Position numbers and translations under genes: made by a program. Below, piece by piece: positions 34,521 to 44,133 of a DNA stretch of 64,000 bases. The notes below the pieces were generated by a model. The model saw only the letters and a program-made list of their open reading frames with translations, made no database searches and was not told the origin of the DNA. The first letter of the stretch is position 1. The number at the start of each line of letters is the position of its first letter. The DNA comes from Lewinellaceae bacterium (GTDB taxonomy: Bacteria > Bacteroidota > Bacteroidia > Chitinophagales > Saprospiraceae): NCBI GenBank assembly GCA_020636275.1, contig JACJYD010000001.1, forward strand, positions 434,001 to 498,000, in the 5' to 3' direction.

Positions 34521-36527
34521 CTATTGTGGTTCTTCTTGAATAATTACCTTTTCAATGCGGTCGCCGATCTGGATCTTTTGTACGACGTCCATTCCGGAAG
34601 TTACCTTTCCAAAGATGGTATAATTTCCATCCAGATGGAGGGTTGGAGCATGAGTTATGAAAAATTGCGTGCACTCCGTGTGGTTGCCGGAGGAAGCCAT
34701 GCCGACCATGCCGGCGGAGTCGTAGTGGAGGTAGGGCAACTCCGAGCGGATGGTGTAATCGAGACTGCCATACCCGTCGCCTCGCGGGCAGCCGCCCTGG
34801 ATGACGAAATTGGTCACCACCCGGTGGAAGGTTTTTCCGTCATAGAAGCCCGAGCGGATCAGGGATACAAAGTTGGCGACCGTGCCCGGCGCGGAATCGG
34901 GCCATAGTTCCAGGACGATATTGCCCCTGTTGGTTTCCATGGTTACGAGGGTTCCTTCCTGAATGGAAGCGGCCACATCCCAGTCGATAGGATGGTTGAA
35001 GGCCGGTTTCTTGGGCTCGGAGTTCTTTTTTTCCTGGAGGTAGTCCAGGGTTTTTTGGAGTTCATTATAGGTTTCGATATCGCGGGGCAGCTCCAGGCGG
35101 GTCAGGGCGTTTTCCAGGAAGGCTAGACTGTCGAGCGTACCCCGAAAGAAGAGTCCCGGTTCCCGGAAAATTTGGGCTGCCACGGCCATCATCCCGACAT
35201 CGCCATTGTTGATGGCCTCCACGCAATAATTGCTGATCTCCTGCCGTACGCGCCGGTAGGAGCCGGCATAATATTTCCGGAAATCCGTTTTTTGTACGGC
35301 TTTGGCGATGGCCTCCATGCAGGCTGTGCGGATGACCGGCTCCGTGGCGGGGAATCCCACCTGCTTGATGTAGCGGTAGTTCCATCCAAATTCACCCAGA
35401 GCCAGCAAGGTAGCGGCCTTTTCATAGGGGTTGACGCTCTGCTCGAAGCGAAGGCGGAGGTCGCTGTTGATGGCGCCCTTGAGGTAGGCCAGGGAATCCG
35501 AGGTGTGGCGGTTGGCGGCGGCAAGGAGCAATACCTGGGTCTCCCACCTCAAGCTGTCTTTGGCTTTTTCCCAATAGGTCCGGGCTTCCTGAGGCAGGCC
35601 GTAATCGACGAAAAATTGGGCGGCTGTGCGAGACAGGTGATAATTGTTGTCGGAGAGTGCGGAGTAAAAAAGCGCTTTGACCGATTCGTAATCAAAATTG
35701 CTCAGCGCCCGGAGAATATTGGCTTTGACCGAAATTTCCGGTTCGAGGTTGTATTGGTTGAGCAACGCATTCAGGGCAATGGGGTCTTTGGTCCGACCGA
35801 GCGGGATCACCAGGAAGAGCCGGACAATAGGGTCGTCTTCCCGCACGAGGATCTGGGCGATATCGCTCACCGAGGCGGTCAGATCGAGTTCTTTTCCCCG
35901 GTAGAGGTAATAACCGGCGGTCTGGCGGGCTTTGGGCGGATAGGCCGGATTGCTGAGAAAGCGGAGCATCGCAGCGGTGCCCTCCGGAGAGTTGATCCCT
36001 CGGAGTCCGTACCGGAGAATGCCGAATGCCTGTCCTTCGACCAGCAAGGTATCAGTCGGCTGATAGGTCTGAATGGTGGCGAGCGCTTCCAGGAATTTGG
36101 CAGATCCGCATTTTCCTATGGCCTCCAGGATCGCGGCATTGGTTTGGTTCCAAATGCCGGCGGTATCATATTGATTAAACGCCCGTATCAGGGCTTGTTC
36201 GGCCCGGTTGGAACCGATCTGGCCGAGCGAATAGGCTGCTGCAACCCGCACCTTTTCAATCTCATCCCCCAGTAAGGGGATCAGGCTGTCGATGGCGGTT
36301 GAATCTTTGATCGAACCCATCGCCAGGGCAGCCGCATACCGGTAGGAAGGATCGGCATCGTGAAAGTAAAGGAGAAGGCTGTCCGTCTGTTGACGGTCCT
36401 GAAAATCGTAGATCTTTTGCAGCAGGGAGTCGCTGAAATTGGTCCGTACCTCTGTCAGCTTTTTGTTCGCGGGAGGGGTACAAAAACCAAGGAGGAGAAC
36501 AAACAAATCAAAGATCAGGAATCTCAT
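34521..36527 (-). CDS. HEAT-repeat protein with C-terminal cyclophilin domain
   Basis: A 668-residue exported protein. A signal peptide (about 1-15) may end in an atypical lipobox (LGFC). Residues about 50-480 form HEAT-like helical repeats (DSLIPLLGDEIEKVRVAAAYSLGQIGS). Residues about 500-668 are a peptidyl-prolyl isomerase (cyclophilin) with TVANFVSLIRSGFYDGKTFHRV, VIQGG and TECTQFFITHAP; the catalytic Arg, Phe and Gln positions are kept. It probably acts on envelope proteins as a chaperone with a protein-binding solenoid. The ATG at 36527 is preferred to a TTG at 36536. Confidence 0.88.
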   Translation of the reverse strand: MRFLIFDLFVLLLGFCTPPANKKLTEVRTNFSDSLLQKIYDFQDRQQTDSLLLYFHDADPSYRYAAALAMGSIKDSTAIDSLIPLLGDEIEKVRVAAAYSLGQIGSNRAEQALIRAFNQYDTAGIWNQTNAAILEAIGKCGSAKFLEALATIQTYQPTDTLLVEGQAFGILRYGLRGINSPEGTAAMLRFLSNPAYPPKARQTAGYYLYRGKELDLTASVSDIAQILVREDDPIVRLFLVIPLGRTKDPIALNALLNQYNLEPEISVKANILRALSNFDYESVKALFYSALSDNNYHLSRTAAQFFVDYGLPQEARTYWEKAKDSLRWETQVLLLAAANRHTSDSLAYLKGAINSDLRLRFEQSVNPYEKAATLLALGEFGWNYRYIKQVGFPATEPVIRTACMEAIAKAVQKTDFRKYYAGSYRRVRQEISNYCVEAINNGDVGMMAVAAQIFREPGLFFRGTLDSLAFLENALTRLELPRDIETYNELQKTLDYLQEKKNSEPKKPAFNHPIDWDVAASIQEGTLVTMETNRGNIVLELWPDSAPGTVANFVSLIRSGFYDGKTFHRVVTNFVIQGGCPRGDGYGSLDYTIRSELPYLHYDSAGMVGMASSGNHTECTQFFITHAPTLHLDGNYTIFGKVTSGMDVVQKIQIGDRIEKVIIQEEPQ

Positions 36528-36728
36528 GTGTGCCAATTGTGGATTATGCTGTAAAAGTACTTAGATTTAAAGCATTTGAGAAATGAACCGGCAGATTTGG
36601 TGCAGGCAAAGCCCTGGACGGATCATTAACTCCGGAGATTTTAACAAAAAATTAATTGGAGCGGGTAAAGGATGCAACCCTGGATATAGCCCACTGTCCT
36701 TGAGACGGGCAACATAAAAAACAAAGAA

Positions 36729-37280
36729 TTGGACTACGTAGGTACCCATCGCGAAATCGTTGAACGCTGCAGGCAAGGCGAGAGACATGCGCAGTTTGAG
36801 TTGTACCGCTTGTATTCACAGGCGATGTACAATATCTGTTTGCGTATGGTCCGCAGCGAGGCGGATGCGGAGGACCTGCTTCAAAACTCGTTCATTGACG
36901 TATTCACCAATTTAAACTCGTTTCGCTTCGAATCGTCGATCGGCGCCTGGATCAAACGGATCGTGGTGAACAATTGCATCAATTTCCTGAAAAAGCGCCG
37001 CCTGGCTTTTTCGGAATTGAACGATAACCTGATGCACGTGCCCGATGATGCCCCCGAACCCACGGAATATCCGCTTTCGGTGGATACCGTGCACCAGGCG
37101 ATCAACCAGTTGCCCGACGGTTACCGGGTGGTTTTCAGCTTGTACCTGCTCGAAGGCTACGACCACCAGGAAATTGGCGAAATACTCGGGATCTCGGAAG
37201 CGACTTCCAAGTCGCAGTACAGCCGGGCCCGGAAAAAATTGAAAGAATTACTGCACGTACTGCCTCAAGAGGCCGAATGA
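36729..37280 (+). CDS. ECF-type RNA polymerase sigma factor
   Basis: A 183-residue sigma-70 family factor. Region 2 (LYRLYSQAMYNICLRMVRSEADAEDLLQNSFIDVF) is followed by region 4 (INQLPDGYRVVFSLYLLEGYDHQEIGEILGISEATSKSQYSRARKKLKELL). The frame has no ATG before region 2, so TTG at 36729 is the probable start. It is followed 46 bp later by a membrane protein likely to be its anti-sigma factor. The gene is divergent from the HEAT/cyclophilin gene. Confidence 0.92.
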   Translation: MDYVGTHREIVERCRQGERHAQFELYRLYSQAMYNICLRMVRSEADAEDLLQNSFIDVFTNLNSFRFESSIGAWIKRIVVNNCINFLKKRRLAFSELNDNLMHVPDDAPEPTEYPLSVDTVHQAINQLPDGYRVVFSLYLLEGYDHQEIGEILGISEATSKSQYSRARKKLKELLHVLPQEAE

Positions 37281-37326
37281 AAACAATCTGCTACTGAATG
37301 AACCTAATATGAACTGCTAACCAACA

Positions 37327-37992
37327 ATGAAAGGAAGAAGAATGGATAAGCTCGAAAAATTCATCACACAAAACCGGGAATCCTTCGACCGGGAAAAACC
37401 CGCCGGAAAGGTGTGGTCCGGTATCGAAGAAGCCCTGGATGCCGTGGATCGGGTGGATCGGCTTGAACAGTTTGTCGGGAAAAACCGCACCGCCCTCGAT
37501 CCGGAAGTGCCCAGCCTCAAAGTTTGGGCCGCTATTGACAATGCACTGGAAGCCCAGCGCCCCGCCGCCAGGGTCCGGGTGATGTGGCGCACGCTTCGCG
37601 TCGCCGCCTCCGTGGTCATTCTGCTCACCCTTGGGGGGCTCCTCGGAATGTATGCCTACAAGTATACCCATACCCAGGAACTGCCTACCCTCGCTGAAAT
37701 CGCACCGGAATATGCCGAAATGGAACAATACTATTCCACCCAGGTCAGCAACCGGATGCAGGAATTAGCCCGTATTAACCAGGAGGGAACCGTCCAACCC
37801 GACATCCAGCAACTGGATGAACTCTATAAAGAGTTGCAACTCGAACTGGACAAAGCCCCCAAAGGATCTGAAGAACAGATCATTCAAGCCATGATCCGCA
37901 ATTACCAGATCAAACTGGACATCCTTGAACGCGTACTCGAAAAAATTCAAAACACAAATCCACAAACAGCAGACAATGAAACCAGCATATAA
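37327..37992 (+). CDS. Probable anti-sigma factor (single-span membrane protein)
   Basis: A 221-residue protein with one membrane segment (about residues 95-113, VAASVVILLTLGGLLGMYAY). Its cytoplasmic N-terminal part holds two copies of a motif of the form LE-F---NR---D-E-P--KVW--I--AL-A (about residues 8-38 and 44-74). The extracytoplasmic part is helical (LDELYKELQLELDKAP, ending IQNTNPQTADNETSI). Position between an ECF sigma factor and an exported protein supports an anti-sigma role; no zinc motif is present. Alternative ATG at 37342. Its 3' end overlaps the next gene by 17 bp. Confidence 0.75.
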   Translation: MKGRRMDKLEKFITQNRESFDREKPAGKVWSGIEEALDAVDRVDRLEQFVGKNRTALDPEVPSLKVWAAIDNALEAQRPAARVRVMWRTLRVAASVVILLTLGGLLGMYAYKYTHTQELPTLAEIAPEYAEMEQYYSTQVSNRMQELARINQEGTVQPDIQQLDELYKELQLELDKAPKGSEEQIIQAMIRNYQIKLDILERVLEKIQNTNPQTADNETSI

Positions 37993-39085
37993 GATCCTTA
38001 GCGTCCTGGCCCTGGCCCTTCTGGTTGCCTCCACAGGATGGGCCTCCCCCAAGGCAGAATACTCCAAAACGATCAAAAGAGAGTTTTCCATCGATCCTGG
38101 AGGGCTGACCCAATTTATCACCAAGTACGGCCGGCTCGATGTGAAAACATGGGACCAGGACCGGGTCAAAGTAGAGGTGACCATCCATGTACAGGCCCGC
38201 TCCGAGGAAGATGCCCAGAAAGTCTTCGACCAGATCCGCATCGACTTTACCTCCAGCAATAACCTCGTAAAAGCCGAAACCATTGTCGAATCTTCCTCCG
38301 GCTGGAGCTGGTGGGGCTCTTCCAAGAGCGATTTCACCGTAGACTACGAAGTCTTTCTCCCGCGGACCGTCACGCTCGATGTGGCCCACAAATACGGGGA
38401 TGTCTTTGTTTCCGACTTTGCCGGCCGCGTTATGATGGACCTCAAATACGGCAATCTCCGCATGGATGAGCTTAGCAATGACCTCAACCTGGACCTGAGC
38501 TACGGCAACGCCACCATCGCCAGTGTGCGCGATGCAGAAGCCGTTATCTCCTATAGCAACCTCACCCTGGCCAAGGTGCGCGACGGCAAGTTGACCACCA
38601 AATATTCGAACGTGAGTATCGAAGAAGGCAACTATATCCAAAGTGAATCCAAATACGACAACTACCGGTTGGGGGACCTCAGCAAAATGAATAACCGCGC
38701 CAGCTTCGGCGCTGTGGAGATCCGGCGGATCGACGACCTGACCTCCTCGTCCCGGTATACCGACTACAAAGTAACAGAGATCGCCAATAGTGCCGACCTC
38801 GACCTCCAATACGGGGGCGCCCGCCTCGAGAAGGTCCTGAAAGGATTCTCCGAGATCCGTCTGACGGGACGTTATTCCGACTTTAAGGTCAAAGTGGAGG
38901 AAGGCGCGAATTATCAGCTGGAAGCCTCCGGGAAATACGCCGGTATCCTGTATCCCTCATCCATGAAGGTAACCTACGAGAAAGAACAGGCTACCTACCA
39001 CGAAGTGACCGGACATTTCGGCGTGGCTAACCCGCGCAGCGTCATCAAGGCGCGCCTGGACTACGGGGGCCTTAAGATGCAATAG
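37976..39085 (+). CDS. Exported DUF4097-like/adhesin-head beta-helix protein
   Basis: A 369-residue protein with a signal peptide (about 1-23, cleavage near WAS). The mature part is a series of short beta units (for example KYGRLDVKTWDQDRVKVEV, KYGDVFVSDFAGRVMMDLKYGNLRMDEL) giving a solenoid, as in DUF4097 and auto-transporter adhesin head-like proteins. Function unknown. The start at 37976 lies within the end of the anti-sigma gene, so expression is probably coupled to the sigma factor operon. A terminator follows. Confidence 0.8.
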   Translation: MKPAYKILSVLALALLVASTGWASPKAEYSKTIKREFSIDPGGLTQFITKYGRLDVKTWDQDRVKVEVTIHVQARSEEDAQKVFDQIRIDFTSSNNLVKAETIVESSSGWSWWGSSKSDFTVDYEVFLPRTVTLDVAHKYGDVFVSDFAGRVMMDLKYGNLRMDELSNDLNLDLSYGNATIASVRDAEAVISYSNLTLAKVRDGKLTTKYSNVSIEEGNYIQSESKYDNYRLGDLSKMNNRASFGAVEIRRIDDLTSSSRYTDYKVTEIANSADLDLQYGGARLEKVLKGFSEIRLTGRYSDFKVKVEEGANYQLEASGKYAGILYPSSMKVTYEKEQATYHEVTGHFGVANPRSVIKARLDYGGLKMQ

Positions 39086-39132
39086 AGCGACAATTAGGTC
39101 TTGCTTCATACTAATTCCAATTCTATAATGCC

Positions 39133-39171
39133 GCCACTTTACCCGACTATTGGGGTAAAGTGGCTTTTTTT
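39133..39171 (+). terminator. Rho-independent terminator of the sigma factor operon
   Basis: The 12-bp stem GCCACTTTACCC (39133-39144) with GGGTAAAGTGGC (39153-39164) and an 8-nt loop is followed by TTTTTT. It is a classic intrinsic terminator 47 bp after the preceding stop codon. Confidence 0.92.
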
Positions 39172-39204
39172 ATTCTTATATTGGCCCGTAATATCTTCTG
39201 CCAT

Positions 39205-40611
39205 ATGAAACTGAAATTTTGCGGAGCCGCTCAAACGGTAACTGGTAGCGCCCATCTCCTGGAATTGGAAGACGGATACAAGATCCTGCTCGACTGTGGT
39301 CTGTACCAGGGCAGGGAAGAAGCCATGAAGTCGTTTAATGACACCTGGCTGTTCGATCCCAAAGAAGTGGATTGCGTCATTTTATCCCACGCCCACATCG
39401 ATCACAGTGGCCGGCTTCCGAAAATGGTAAAGGATGGTTTTCAGGGTACCATTTACAGTACCCATGCTACCCGAAGCTTGTGCACGATCATGTTGCTCGA
39501 CAGCGCCAAGATCCAGGAACGCGATGCCGAATATGCCATGCGCCGGCAGGTCGCCAAAAAGGGCCATGTGGTGGAGGAAGAAGAACCCCTCTATACCCCC
39601 GAAGATGTGCAACGCACCATGGGCCTGTTCGTTTCGGTGGGGTATGAAAAATGGTTTGCCGTCCGCGAAGGCGTCGATGTACTGTTCCGGGATGCCGGCC
39701 ATATCCTCGGCAGTGCCAGTGTGACCTTGTATATCAAAGAAAAAGGCCGGACGATACGGATCGGATTTACCGGCGACGTGGGTCGTCCGGATCGCCCGAT
39801 CCTTCGGGACCCCAAACCCATGCCTCCTGTCGATTACCTGATCTCCGAGTCGACCTACGGAAACCGGGATCACGAAGAAAAACCGGCAGAAGAGACGCGG
39901 TTGCTGAAGATTATCAAGCATACCTGCCTGGATAAACACGGGAAGTTGATCATCCCGGCGTTCAGCGTGGGGCGAACCCAGGAGATCGTCTATCTCCTGG
40001 ATCAAATGGAAACGGCAGGAAAACTGCCCCATATCCCGGTATATGTCGATAGCCCGCTGGCTGTCAATGCCACCACGATATTCGCATCTCATCCCGAGTG
40101 CTACGACAAACAACTCACCGAGTACCTGTTGACCGATCCCAATCCCTTCGGCTTCAATAATCTCCACTACATACGCGACACGGAAGAGTCCAAGAAACTC
40201 AATACCATGGAGGACCCCTGTATCATTATCAGTTCCTCCGGGATGGCCAATGCCGGCCGGATCCGGCACCATTTGTACAACAGCATCGACCAGGCCCGGA
40301 ATACGGTGCTGATCGTCGGGTACTGCTCGCCGGACACACCCGGCGGAATGCTTCGCAATGGCGTCAACGCCCTGAAATTTTTTGGCGAATGGAAAATGGT
40401 GCACGCCGATGTGGAGGTAATGGACTCCTTTTCCGCACATGCCGACCGAAATGAACTCCTGGATTTCATTCAACCAGAGTTCGAAACCCTCAAAAAACTA
40501 TTCCTCGTACATGGAGAGGAAGACGCCCAGGATGGGTTTAAAGCCCTGCTGGAACAACACAACTTTACCAAGGTGGCGATTCCGCGCCTTGGCGAATCGT
40601 ATGAAATATAA
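39205..40611 (+). CDS. Metallo-beta-lactamase fold RNA hydrolase with beta-CASP domain
   Basis: A 468-residue nuclease-type enzyme. The metal site is SHAHIDHSGRLPKM (HxHxDH), with further ligands in FRDAGHILGSASVTLY and GFTGDVGRPDRP. The beta-CASP insertion follows, then the RMMBL-type ending (DSFSAHADRNELLDFI, FLVHGEEDAQDGF). It is related to CPSF-73-like and RNase J-like enzymes that process RNA ends; the bacterial substrate is not clear. ATG 39205 is preferred to the in-frame start inside the terminator at 39160. Confidence 0.92.
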   Translation: MKLKFCGAAQTVTGSAHLLELEDGYKILLDCGLYQGREEAMKSFNDTWLFDPKEVDCVILSHAHIDHSGRLPKMVKDGFQGTIYSTHATRSLCTIMLLDSAKIQERDAEYAMRRQVAKKGHVVEEEEPLYTPEDVQRTMGLFVSVGYEKWFAVREGVDVLFRDAGHILGSASVTLYIKEKGRTIRIGFTGDVGRPDRPILRDPKPMPPVDYLISESTYGNRDHEEKPAEETRLLKIIKHTCLDKHGKLIIPAFSVGRTQEIVYLLDQMETAGKLPHIPVYVDSPLAVNATTIFASHPECYDKQLTEYLLTDPNPFGFNNLHYIRDTEESKKLNTMEDPCIIISSSGMANAGRIRHHLYNSIDQARNTVLIVGYCSPDTPGGMLRNGVNALKFFGEWKMVHADVEVMDSFSAHADRNELLDFIQPEFETLKKLFLVHGEEDAQDGFKALLEQHNFTKVAIPRLGESYEI

Positions 40612-40682
40612 GGTTAAACCGGCTCTTACTTGCAGCTTTGGAGCTGCCCTATGCGTTCAGTAAAGAAAATCAAACCCATTTG

Positions 40683-42221
40683 ATGAATTATCGCTATTTA
40701 CTCATTGCCGGGATTCTCGGTCTATTCCTCTGGGGATGCCAGCACTTTGACGATCTGAATAATGTGGAGCCGGTCGGCAATGATGCAGAGTATGCCATTC
40801 CACTGATCAATACCAGCGTTTCGCTGGACGATCTTCTCGAAAATCTCGACAAGTATACTTACCTGGATATCGATACCAACCAGCTGATCTATCTCCGGTA
40901 CAAAGGAGATGTCATCACGAAAACGAGCCAGGAGATCTTCAAGAATATCGAATTGGCGCTGCCGCCACTCATCCCCGTGGTCGATACGGTGATGCCGCTG
41001 CCCTTTACTACGCCGGAGGGGATCGAGATGGATTACGTGGAATTGAAGTCCGGGCTTCTGTATTACGCCTTCGAATCCTGGCACGAAGACGACATGACGG
41101 TGAAAATCCGCTTTCCCCAGGTTTTCAAACCCAATGGCGATATTCTGGAGTTCAACAACTTCGTCCACTATTCGGGATCCCTGCCGGTTCAAACTGTGAT
41201 GCTGATCCCCTACAACCTGCAAGGCCATACGTTGATCGCCGACTCGGAAGGCAACCTGCGTATCGAATATATAGCCTTGCACTCCAACGGCGAGCGGGAT
41301 ACCCTGACGAATTTCAATATCGTTCTGTCAAATGTCGAGTTTTCCTATGCAGAAGGATACTTCGGCAACCAACTACACGACGGTAAGCGCGATACCATCA
41401 ATATCGAGTTTTTCGAATCCTGGACCAAAGGGGATGTCTACTTCGAAGACCCCAAGATCTATGTTCGGGTTTTCAACTCATTCGGCGTGCCTACCCGCTC
41501 TATCGTCAATGTGTTCGATATCACCACCGCGGATGGGAATATCCTTCCCCTTCAGAGCGATGCCATCGACAACGGCATCGATTTCGATTATCCCAAATTG
41601 CCCGACGAGGTAGGCCAGACCCGCATCACCGAATTTTCCTTTACCAAAGACAATTCCAATATCGATGTCGTGCTCGGGTCCAAACCCGTGGCCCTCGACT
41701 ACGATGTCGACGCCATTACCAATCCGGACAATGAAACAGCTATCCGGGGGTTTATTACGGATAGCAGCCGGTATACGGTCTCCGTAGAGGTCGAATTGCC
41801 CATTTACGGCCGTTCCTCTTCCTATATTGTCGTCGATACCGTCGATGTCGATTTTTCCTCCTATGAAAATGTGGAGGAAATGGAGTTTAAAGTATTTGCG
41901 GAAAACTTCCTGCCGCTCAATGTCGGGATGCAGGCCTATATGTACGACGAATCCGGGGCCTTGGTCGATTCTTTGTTTACAGGCCTGCAAACCCTGATCC
42001 CTGCCGCTCCGGTCGACGACGAAGGCGAGGTGCTCCATCCGGCCAAGCAGGTTTTGTACGTGCCCGTCGCCGGCGCGCGCCTGGAAAACCTCCGGAAAAC
42101 AAAGCGGATCCTGTTGAATGCGGCCTTCTCCACTTTCGACAACGGCAGCAAATCGGTGAAGGTCTATGCCGACCAACACGTCAATATCGGAGTGGGGCTT
42201 AAGTTAAAAATGAAAGATTAA
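40683..42221 (+). CDS. Large predicted lipoprotein of unknown function
   Basis: A 512-residue protein with the lipobox LWGC (Cys19). The mature protein is rich in beta strands and acidic residues, with a repeated style of segment such as VDIDTNQLIYLRYKGDVITK and DITTADGNILPLQSD. I do not recognise a domain. The following gene encodes a DUF5723-type outer-membrane protein 63 bp downstream on the same strand, so the two may work together in the outer membrane. The ATG at 40683 is preferred to a start 45 bp upstream, which lacks a signal peptide. Confidence 0.75.
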   Translation: MNYRYLLIAGILGLFLWGCQHFDDLNNVEPVGNDAEYAIPLINTSVSLDDLLENLDKYTYLDIDTNQLIYLRYKGDVITKTSQEIFKNIELALPPLIPVVDTVMPLPFTTPEGIEMDYVELKSGLLYYAFESWHEDDMTVKIRFPQVFKPNGDILEFNNFVHYSGSLPVQTVMLIPYNLQGHTLIADSEGNLRIEYIALHSNGERDTLTNFNIVLSNVEFSYAEGYFGNQLHDGKRDTINIEFFESWTKGDVYFEDPKIYVRVFNSFGVPTRSIVNVFDITTADGNILPLQSDAIDNGIDFDYPKLPDEVGQTRITEFSFTKDNSNIDVVLGSKPVALDYDVDAITNPDNETAIRGFITDSSRYTVSVEVELPIYGRSSSYIVVDTVDVDFSSYENVEEMEFKVFAENFLPLNVGMQAYMYDESGALVDSLFTGLQTLIPAAPVDDEGEVLHPAKQVLYVPVAGARLENLRKTKRILLNAAFSTFDNGSKSVKVYADQHVNIGVGLKLKMKD

Positions 42222-42284
42222 GTTGGCTGGTAAAAATTGCCGAAGGCAAGTTTTGGCAGCCTCTAAACCCGGTAATCCCCATTC

Positions 42285-43598
42285 ATGCGAGTAAATCTTC
42301 TGATCCTTATTGCCTTTTTCGGAATGACCAGGCTCCTGGCACAATCCGAATGGGGGCTTTTTTCCCAGACCGACCTGTGGGAAGCCAACCGGGTCAACCC
42401 GGCTTTTTGGCCCAGTGAAAAGAAGCTGATCCTATCCCTGCCGGGATTGCAAAACACCCTTTACTTTACCGGCCCGACCTATGGAGACGTGATCCGGAAG
42501 GAAAACGGACAGCAGGTCTTTGATGTAAATGCCCTCATCAATAAGCTGAAAGACCAAAATCTGGTCCGCGAGCACCTTGAATTTTCCACACTGGGACTAG
42601 GCCTGAGGCTGGGCGGGTCCTTTGGACTGAGCTTCCAGCACCTGGTGCATTTCAATGCCTACCTGGCCTATCCCAAAACCTTGCCCCAACTGGTCTGGAA
42701 GGGGAACGGCCCCTTTATCGGGCAGACGGTCCTGCTCGATCACGACCTGCAACTCTATGCGTATAACGAATTCGCCCTCGGCGCTTTTTTTGAAAAGAAC
42801 GCCTTGCAAGCGGGAGGTCGCATCAAGTTACTCACGGGCATTGGCGATGTATCCACCCAACGGGGAAGGGCGGCGCTCTATACAGACACCGCATTCTACC
42901 AACTTCAATTCCTGGCCGATTACCAGCTCAACACTTCGGCGTATTTTGACTATCAATCCTACAACGACCTGCAATTGAATTTCGATTTCGGGCAGTTTCG
43001 CCTCGACCGGCTGTTCACGGGCAATACGGGTGTGGCCTTTGACCTGGGAGTCCGCCTGAAACAGGAAAAATGGTGGCTTGCCGCCAGTGCCCTCGACCTG
43101 GGATCCATCCGCTGGAGAAAAGACGTTCGAAATTACCGGGCAGAAGGCGAATATATATTCGACGGACTGGATATCTCCCAGGCCTTGACAGGCGATTCCG
43201 TTAACTTTGAGAGTGCGCTCGATACCCTGAAGCAATTGTTTTCCTTTCCCCCTACCTACGAATCGTATTCCACCTCCCTTCCCACCAAAGTGTATCTAAG
43301 CGGAGGCATTGATCTGGGAAAACGGTGGATGGTGGGCGGTGCGCTCTTTACCGAGTGGTACCGGAATAAGAGCTTTTCCGGATTTTCAATCAATGCCAAC
43401 TACCAGCTGGCAAAGTGGATGAACCTGGGTGGGAGCTATGCCGTTTTCCGGAACACCTTCGCCAATGTCGGACTGAGCGGTGTGGTCAAATTAGGACCGG
43501 TGCAATTCTATGCGTTGGCCGATAATGTAACGGCCGTTTTTCGTCCTGCCGATAGCCGTTATTTCCATTTGCGAACCGGGTTGAATCTGGTATTTTAA
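42285..43598 (+). CDS. DUF5723 family outer-membrane protein
   Basis: A 437-residue protein with a signal peptide (about 1-19, ending LLAQ). The mature part looks like a beta-barrel with the DUF5723-type features of NPAFWPSEKKLILSLPG near the start, LGLGLRLGGSFGLSFQHL, and a terminal strand ending LNLVF. Function unknown. It is convergent with a small membrane protein gene (21-bp gap), with no terminator visible between them. Confidence 0.78.
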   Translation: MRVNLLILIAFFGMTRLLAQSEWGLFSQTDLWEANRVNPAFWPSEKKLILSLPGLQNTLYFTGPTYGDVIRKENGQQVFDVNALINKLKDQNLVREHLEFSTLGLGLRLGGSFGLSFQHLVHFNAYLAYPKTLPQLVWKGNGPFIGQTVLLDHDLQLYAYNEFALGAFFEKNALQAGGRIKLLTGIGDVSTQRGRAALYTDTAFYQLQFLADYQLNTSAYFDYQSYNDLQLNFDFGQFRLDRLFTGNTGVAFDLGVRLKQEKWWLAASALDLGSIRWRKDVRNYRAEGEYIFDGLDISQALTGDSVNFESALDTLKQLFSFPPTYESYSTSLPTKVYLSGGIDLGKRWMVGGALFTEWYRNKSFSGFSINANYQLAKWMNLGGSYAVFRNTFANVGLSGVVKLGPVQFYALADNVTAVFRPADSRYFHLRTGLNLVF

Positions 43599-43619
43599 GC
43601 CAGGGGGCAAGAGAACGCC

Positions 43620-44024
43620 TTAAAGATCCCAAAAGGAGCGTGGCGTCCGGAAATCCGCAACCAACTGTGTGGCTGAGATCCAGAAGTAGTGGATCGCAAT
43701 TCCAAACGGGAGGACCAACCAGTAGGAAATTCCCAGTATTTCTGTGGCTGTCGAATGGGAGAGTAACCGGGAAAAGAGTATGCCCAGCAGGAAATAACCG
43801 CATACTCCCCAAAAATACCGCCTCCGCGATTTCTCTTTTGTAAGTGCCATCCAGAGGAAGTTGCCCAGAAACTGCCAGGCGCCCAGGAAGACCATTCCGT
43901 ATAGGGAGATGAATAACCATTCGTTGTTTCCCCACAGGGATAATAATGGTCCGGGAATGATCAGGCTGATCAGGATTCCCTGCGCTATCGTGTCGGTTAG
44001 CAGGATGGTGCGTTGTACTTTCAT
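43620..44024 (-). CDS. Small polytopic membrane protein
   Basis: A 134-residue hydrophobic protein with about four membrane segments (around residues 8-28, 38-58, 68-88 and 98-118). It contains KEKSRRRYFWG in a positively charged loop and ends RTPRSFWDL. No family is recognised. The coding frame is supported by codon content and by its ATG; it is divergent from the nitroreductase gene. Confidence 0.7.
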   Translation of the reverse strand: MKVQRTILLTDTIAQGILISLIIPGPLLSLWGNNEWLFISLYGMVFLGAWQFLGNFLWMALTKEKSRRRYFWGVCGYFLLGILFSRLLSHSTATEILGISYWLVLPFGIAIHYFWISATQLVADFRTPRSFWDL

Positions 44025-44133
44025 GGAGTCTTCTTTTTTTTACAAAGATAAATCAATCTTTCAAATCTTTCAATAATAACTGAAAATAAAATTCCTCCTT
44101 TTTGCTCCTTCCTTCTTAATTCCAGGATTCTCT

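Noticed and set aside
40631..40650. Terminator after the beta-CASP hydrolase gene
   Set aside because: GCAGCT-TTGG-AGCTGC is only a 6-bp stem with no U-tract.
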